Below are positions 33,499 to 36,530 of a stretch of 36,530 nt of DNA, piece after piece (within the stretch, counting starts at the first letter, position 1; the number at the start of each line of letters is the position of its first letter). Source of the DNA: Lachnospiraceae bacterium (GTDB taxonomy: Bacteria > Bacillota > Clostridia > Lachnospirales > Lachnospiraceae); NCBI GenBank assembly GCA_024698705.1, contig JAILQX010000054.1, positions 1 through 36,530 of the forward strand, in the 5' to 3' direction. The notes beneath the pieces are model-generated. The model did not search any database, had not been told where the DNA came from, and was given only the letters and a program-made list of their open reading frames with translations. A program made the position numbers and the translations under genes.

Positions 33499-34200
33499 TC
33501 ATTTGAACATTCTCTGGTAGATGAGATACGCTATCAATATCACAAATTCCACGACCCCGATAGCCACCAGTTTATACAGTTCCTTTGAATCCGGCTTCTT
33601 AACCCTGAATTTAAGGACAAATAACGCGCCTACAACAGCCAGTCCGGCCATATATAAAGCCGTCAGATCCATCGGGGTAAGAAATTGCAGAAGCATGATA
33701 AACGGAAAAATTAGAGAAGCCGACGTTACCGGAAGACCTTCATAGGTCTTTCTGGTCCCTTCTTCTTCCTTCTGTCTTCTCGCTTCACTCACGTTGAAAT
33801 ACGCAAGCCTGATCATCGCAAACAGGACATAACCCGTAAGAATGATAAAGCAGAGGGCCGGTATGACATAATCGGTCCTGCTTGCAAAGTCCACGTCTAT
33901 AAGGTATGCGATGTTGGATTTGCGCAACAATGCCTCCCCTATACAGGCAGGCAATACGCCAAATGAAACAAGATCACACAATGAATCTATCTGGATCCCG
34001 AAAAGGCACTCATCCTCACTTCTGTCCTTCTTCATCCTTGCGACTTTGCCGTCGAACGCGTCACACAATCCGCAGAAGAGCAGAAAAAAAGTTCCCAGAT
34101 AGGGGTGTCCGTCACCTTCAAGGGATGTAAATATTCCCATACACGCCGATATCAATGACATATACGTCAGAATTACGGTGTAATTGTAATAGCCAAGCAT
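33499..34200 (-). CDS. pssA: CDP-diacylglycerol--serine O-phosphatidyltransferase
   Basis: 233 residues from MLGYYNYTVILTYMSLISAC. The CDP-alcohol phosphatidyltransferase motif D-G-x2-A-R-x(n)-G-x3-D-x3-D is visible in FDGKVAR and FGIQIDSLCDLVSFG. About seven hydrophobic helices follow. It makes phosphatidylserine from CDP-diacylglycerol and serine in the membrane. The spacing between AR and G (12 residues, not 8) is longer than in the general motif and is as in PssA. Serine specificity is likely rather than proved. The frame extends 21 codons upstream, but AGGAGGCGCATATA marks the chosen start. It is divergent from the PilZ gene. Confidence 0.85.
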   Translation of the reverse strand: MLGYYNYTVILTYMSLISACMGIFTSLEGDGHPYLGTFFLLFCGLCDAFDGKVARMKKDRSEDECLFGIQIDSLCDLVSFGVLPACIGEALLRKSNIAYLIDVDFASRTDYVIPALCFIILTGYVLFAMIRLAYFNVSEARRQKEEEGTRKTYEGLPVTSASLIFPFIMLLQFLTPMDLTALYMAGLAVVGALFVLKFRVKKPDSKELYKLVAIGVVEFVILIAYLIYQRMFK

Positions 34201-34269
34201 TATATGCGCCTCCTGACTCTCTCTACGCCCATTATGATAACATATCCTGTCAAATCGTGCCATATCATT

Positions 34270-34283
34270 TGTGACATATCACA
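34270..34283. promoter_or_regulatory. Inverted repeat between pssA and the PilZ gene
   Basis: TGTGA-CATA-TCACA is a perfect 5-4-5 dyad just upstream of the PilZ -35 box. The half-sites equal CRP/FNR-family half-sites but with a 4-base rather than 6-base gap. It may serve either divergent gene. Confidence 0.35.
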
Positions 34284-34287
34284 CTTC

Positions 34288-34317
34288 TTGTCATCTGTTA
34301 CACTTGAAGCATATAAT
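34288..34317 (+). promoter_or_regulatory. Promoter of the PilZ gene
   Basis: TTGTCA (34288-34293) and TATAAT (34312-34317) with an 18-base spacer. The expected leader is only about 13-15 bases, with GGCGAGG inside it as the ribosome site. Confidence 0.75.
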
Positions 34318-34336
34318 ATATGGCGAGGTTAAAAAC

Positions 34337-35032
34337 ATGCTCGATAATATCAATATAGCCAAAAATCTTCAGATTCAGATCCTTTGGGACGATCAGAAAA
34401 TAGAATTTCTTACAGAATATATCGGAACACGCGATAATGAAGTTCTGCTCAAGCCATATATCCACAACGGTCATCCGTTGGATCTGAATGTTGATGGACG
34501 CGGCGATGCTATCTGCCATATTTTCGGTGACGATCCCGAAACAGGTATAAGAAAGGCATGGCGAAATATAGCCCTGAGAACCATTGACTTAGATGGTCAA
34601 AAGTATTATTCTGTCGCTACGGTCCTGTATTATTCCAAGCCTGTTACTTCAGACAGGAGAAATAACGTACGCATGCGTGTTCACACCATGGGTGAACTTA
34701 TAGAACAGGATCGTGACAATGTCGGAGTCATGTTCAATGACGTAAGCAACCACGGCGTTTCATTCTATGCACCTGCTTCATACTCTTCAACAAGCAACTT
34801 CATACACATTTCCTTCGAAGATGTGGTAAATGACGAAAGCTATTACGTTACGGCAGATGCTAAGGTTGCCTATACAAAGAAAAAGCCCGGTATGACATAT
34901 TACGGGTGTGAGATACCGGAGCCGGGCAGGGATTTCTTATTGTATGTATTTATGAAGAAGCTCTATAACAACCGGCCCAAACAGGAGAGCTCGCCCGAGT
35001 CTCAAGAACATGAAAACACATCTGATTCTTAA
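34337..35032 (+). CDS. PilZ-domain cyclic-di-GMP-binding protein (YcgR-like)
   Basis: 231 residues from MLDNINIAKNLQIQILWDDQ. The second half carries the PilZ c-di-GMP signature: RxxxR at Arg108-Arg112 and DxSxxG at Asp135-Gly140 (DVSNHG). The first 100 residues look like the YcgR-type N-terminal beta domain. It is probably a c-di-GMP effector for motility or surface behaviour. GGCGAGG lies eight bases before this ATG; an upstream ATG (34271) lacks a ribosome site and lies before the promoter. Its last codons lie in a 15-bp direct repeat. Confidence 0.85.
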   Translation: MLDNINIAKNLQIQILWDDQKIEFLTEYIGTRDNEVLLKPYIHNGHPLDLNVDGRGDAICHIFGDDPETGIRKAWRNIALRTIDLDGQKYYSVATVLYYSKPVTSDRRNNVRMRVHTMGELIEQDRDNVGVMFNDVSNHGVSFYAPASYSSTSNFIHISFEDVVNDESYYVTADAKVAYTKKKPGMTYYGCEIPEPGRDFLLYVFMKKLYNNRPKQESSPESQEHENTSDS

Positions 35033-35053
35033 AGACCGGAAAACACATCTGAT
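35012..35053. repeat. 15-bp direct repeat across the PilZ stop codon
   Basis: GAAAACACATCTGAT occurs at 35012-35026 and 35039-35053, a 27-bp period. The first copy encodes the end of the PilZ protein and the second lies after the stop. It looks like a local duplication. Confidence 0.8.
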
Positions 35054-35063
35054 ATACAATAAT

Positions 35064-35112
35064 AAAGGCTCCCGAGGAAAATGATATGTACCCAGAATCC
35101 TCGAAAGCCTTT
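35064..35112. terminator. Terminator of tuf, shared with the PilZ gene
   Basis: AAAGGCT (35064-35070) and CGAGGA (35073-35078) pair with AGCCTTT (35106-35112) and TCCTCG (35098-35103), with a 2x2 internal loop. T-rich tails exist on both sides. It lies 31 bp past the EF-Tu stop codon, as a normal tuf terminator would. Confidence 0.75.
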
Positions 35113-35143
35113 TAATTACTTATCAGTGAACTATCGATTGAAA

Positions 35144-35203
35144 TTATTCAATGATAGTAGCAACTCTACCGGAACCTACTGTACGTCCACCCTCACGTAT
35201 TCG
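35144..35203 (-). pseudogene. tuf: 3' remnant of tuf (EF-Tu), probable attachment site
   Basis: On the minus strand this encodes IREGGRTVGSGRVATIIE and TAA, the exact C-terminus of bacterial elongation factor Tu. The upstream sequence does not continue as EF-Tu: Arg-Ala-Ile-Tyr-Tyr and then an in-frame TAG precede it, instead of the expected Met-Arg-Phe-Ala. A truncated 3' end with its terminator intact is what remains on one side when an integrative element inserts into the end of a gene and supplies a replacement end on the other side. The functional tuf is expected on the far side of the element. Confidence 0.9.
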
Positions 35204-35300
35204 AGCTATGTAATACTAGTTTGTAAGTTGTTGTAAAATAAGCATTTTCGTTTTTATCATGTATATTTTTTTCTCTGATTTACATCATTTTTAAATTTTT

Positions 35301-35319
35301 TAGAATCAAAATAGAATCA
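35301..35319. repeat. 8-bp direct repeat, 11-bp period, near the element end
   Basis: TAGAATCA occurs at 35301-35308 and 35312-35319, about 100 bp inside the element from the tuf junction. It may be an integrase arm site. The surrounding 35207-35322 is otherwise non-coding and A/T-rich with nothing else that I can name. Confidence 0.4.
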
Positions 35320-35322
35320 ATA

Positions 35323-35646
35323 TTACATAGATTTATGCTTTCTGAAATTTGATACATACTCATTCAGAGAATAGTCGTCAATAACCTCTGCCAGATGCAC
35401 CTCTTTGATGCAATCAGAAAGATGTGGAGTTTCCTTTAGGAGCTTTCTGAAAAGGCGAAGGAATCGCTCACGTTTCATTGGTTCGATACTTCTGTATGCA
35501 CTACCTTCTATATGTTTGAATCCATTCTTTTTCAGATATCGACCTATTATCGGATAAATCTTTCGGTAACTTCCAAAATACTTATCTCCTTGCTTTGTAT
35601 CAATATCGAAAATAAACTCCTTACGATATACTACAGATGAACTCAT
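35323..35646 (-). CDS. vapD: VapD-family (Cas2-like) endoribonuclease toxin
   Basis: 107 residues from MSSSVVYRKEFIFDIDTKQ. The first strand ends in FDID, with Asp14 or Asp16 in the place of the active-site aspartate of Cas2/VapD nucleases. GFKHIEGSAYRSI then matches the VapD G-F-x-x-x-x-G-S-x-Y-x-S pattern. A helix and the IKEVHLAEV strand follow. VapD proteins cut RNA as dimers and act in persistence or plasmid stability. The start overlaps the partner gene by 4 bases (ATGA), with AAGAAGG upstream. An earlier ATG nine codons up lies inside the partner gene and is less likely. Confidence 0.75.
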   Translation of the reverse strand: MSSSVVYRKEFIFDIDTKQGDKYFGSYRKIYPIIGRYLKKNGFKHIEGSAYRSIEPMKRERFLRLFRKLLKETPHLSDCIKEVHLAEVIDDYSLNEYVSNFRKHKSM

Positions 35647-35951
35647 ACTGCGATACCTTCTTCTTTGTACCAATCCAAAGTATCTTCAATGCAGTCATCC
35701 ACTATACCACCTACATCCAACTCCCACTTATCAAGGAATGTCACATAAGTATGATCTTCATCTGTTATATCAGCAACAAATCCTCCTAAAAGAGCAAACG
35801 CATCGTTCCCTTCCATTTCGAATACGCCTGTGCTTGTTTCAATAATCCCATACTCTTTAGCATATTTTCTCATAGGAGAAAGCATATCATTCTCGCTCTT
35901 TTTAGCCTTATTCAATTTATCTTGATTAAATACGAATGTTAATCTTCCCAT
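35643..35951 (-). CDS. Probable antitoxin partner of VapD
   Basis: 102 residues from MGRLTFVFNQDKLNKAKKSE. It is acidic in its second half (VADITDEDHTYVTFLDKWEL, VDDCIEDTLDWYKEE), as many antitoxins are. It precedes the toxin and overlaps it by 4 bases, the usual order of toxin-antitoxin pairs. AAGGAGGAAACAA precedes the ATG. An upstream ATG (36026) has no ribosome site. It may bind the inverted repeat around its promoter, though no clear DNA-binding motif is visible. The antitoxin role is inferred from context. Confidence 0.65.
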   Translation of the reverse strand: MGRLTFVFNQDKLNKAKKSENDMLSPMRKYAKEYGIIETSTGVFEMEGNDAFALLGGFVADITDEDHTYVTFLDKWELDVGGIVDDCIEDTLDWYKEEGIAV

Positions 35952-35974
35952 TTGTTTCCTCCTTATTCTATTGA

Positions 35975-36018
35975 GGTATATTAATAATATCATTCCAACA
36001 TACCTATTGCAATATACC
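35975..36018. promoter_or_regulatory. Inverted repeat flanking the toxin-antitoxin promoter
   Basis: GGTATATT (35975-35982) and AATATACC (36011-36018) are perfect inverted arms. One overlaps the end of the -35 box; the other lies just past the -10 box. This fits autoregulation by the antitoxin or the complex. Confidence 0.5.
35984..36012 (-). promoter_or_regulatory. Promoter of the toxin-antitoxin pair
   Basis: TTGCAA (36007-36012) and TATTAT (35984-35989) on the minus strand, 17 bases apart, about 32 bases before the antitoxin ATG. Confidence 0.7.
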
Positions 36019-36050
36019 GAAAACATCCCCCAATCAAAAGAATGATATAC

Positions 36051-36530
36051 TCAAAGTGTCCTGTCAGCTGATCGTGCTTTCGTCAGAGTTCTAGTCTTAT
36101 GGCTCTCGTTCTCGATCATTCTTGCGAGTTCTTTTCTGTTATGTTCCAGCACCTCACAACTGGCCAGGTTCGTTACCACTTCTGCGTATGGCATCTTCAG
36201 TTTTTCATTAGAAGCAACAAGATCATCAAGTTCCTTCTGCCACTTTTTCGGCACGATGTCTTTGTTCTTCTCCCTGATCATCCTTTTCAGTTGGAATCTA
36301 TATTCTTTATAGTAAGCCAGATCAAACATGTGCTGGTTTTTATATATACTCTGAGGAAATCCTTTCAGTTTCCAGTACTCATCATTGACCTTCTTATAAG
36401 GTTCATATTCCTTGTAGGTATCGAGCAGTCTGGTGAGATATGATATACGTTCTCTATTGTCTGTCATCTGATCATGGATCTCATTATACTTAACTGTCTG
36501 TTCTTCCTTAAAAGACTTCATCTCTTCAAA
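36051..36530 (-). CDS. Relaxase/mobilization nuclease, C-terminal part (partial)
   Basis: 159 codons, open to the window edge; the ATG at 36519-36521 has no ribosome site and is probably internal. The sequence is a charged helical bundle with YKPYKKVN-like (YEPYKKVNDEYWKLKG), IVPKKWQKELDDL, PYAEVVTNLASCEVL and ARMIENES stretches. These are typical of the C-terminal region of relaxases on Clostridial ICEs and mobilizable elements, which nick oriT and lead the strand into the recipient. The N-terminal HUH or catalytic-tyrosine domain lies outside. Assignment rests on my recollection of the family, so it is moderately sure. Confidence 0.7.
   Translation of the reverse strand, partial: FEEMKSFKEEQTVKYNEIHDQMTDNRERISYLTRLLDTYKEYEPYKKVNDEYWKLKGFPQSIYKNQHMFDLAYYKEYRFQLKRMIREKNKDIVPKKWQKELDDLVASNEKLKMPYAEVVTNLASCEVLEHNRKELARMIENESHKTRTLTKARSADRTL

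Larger units (their letters stand above)
35207..36530. mobile_element. Integrative (conjugative or mobilizable) element inserted at tuf, partial
   Basis: From the break in the tuf sequence to the window end the genes are accessory: a VapD-type toxin-antitoxin pair and a relaxase C-terminus. This sequence is more A/T-rich than the ribosomal block. The left boundary is set by loss of tuf similarity near 35200-35207. The integrase, the other end and any cargo lie beyond the window. Confidence 0.7.

Noticed and set aside
35144-35212. tuf fragment as a sequencing or assembly error in an intact tuf
   Set aside because: The break is followed by coherent accessory genes with their own promoter and ribosome sites, which an error would not produce; misassembly cannot be fully excluded without reads.
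36519-36530. ATG at 36519-36521 as a true start of the last gene
   Set aside because: No proper ribosome site, the frame stays open to the window edge, and the sequence resembles only the C-terminal part of relaxases.
1-36530. CRISPR array, rRNA, tRNA
   Set aside because: No regularly spaced repeats, and no tRNA or rRNA sequence was recognised on either strand by eye; a covariance-model scan would be needed to be certain.

Overview
The window looks like a chromosomal segment of a Lachnospiraceae-type member of the Clostridia (Bacillota). This is inferred from four things: the continuous S10-spc-alpha ribosomal gene order, the separate downstream rplM-rpsI pair, the strong Shine-Dalgarno sites, and the neighbouring gene set (ECF transporter, truA, four-subunit 2-oxoacid:ferredoxin oxidoreductase, class II aldolase). 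Nearly every gene lies on the minus strand, so the natural reading order runs from high to low coordinates. No rRNA, tRNA or CRISPR array was seen.

Layout from left to right. Bases 1 to about 920 look like the end of an integrated element: the tail of a tyrosine recombinase converges on a ribbon-helix-helix-like gene with a palindromic promoter. Next come rpsI and rplM behind a consensus promoter. A tightly packed run follows, ecfA1-ecfA2-ecfT-truA-M15 peptidase-HAD hydrolase (7156 down to 2115). The complete ribosomal superoperon spans 23217 down to 7333: rpsJ rplC rplD rplW rplB rpsS rplV rpsC rplP rpmC rpsQ rplN rplX rplE rpsN rpsH rplF rplR rpsE rpmD rplO secY adk map infA rpmJ rpsM rpsK rpsD rpoA rplQ. 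It has a 17-bp-spaced promoter and a long foldable leader in front of rpsJ, a second promoter in front of rpmJ, and a multi-hairpin region in front of rpsM. rpmJ (37 aa) is a very short gene that is easily missed.

From 23.6 to 30.3 kb are a PutP-type sodium/proline symporter, a membrane-anchored protein of unknown function with a duplicated domain, a LysR regulator and the four genes of a 2-oxoacid:ferredoxin oxidoreductase (gamma, delta, alpha, beta), probably one operon with lysR. A voltage-gated potassium channel gene is divergent from it. After a bidirectional terminator come a DtxR-family regulator, a 73-aa protein resembling NHLP/Nif11-type leader peptides, fructose-bisphosphate aldolase, a phosphatidylserine synthase and a divergent PilZ protein.

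The right end (from about 35.2 kb) is the most interesting part. A 3' remnant of tuf (the last 18 codons of EF-Tu plus stop codon and terminator) sits beside a region carrying a VapD-type toxin-antitoxin pair and the C-terminal part of a conjugative relaxase. I read this as the attachment site of an integrative conjugative or mobilizable element that inserted into the 3' end of tuf. The housekeeping block is therefore bracketed by two mobile-element ends. The best candidates for undescribed biology are the tuf-targeting element with its toxin-antitoxin cargo, the structured leader of the S10 operon, the alpha-operon leader, and the palindrome-regulated ribbon-helix-helix gene at the left end.
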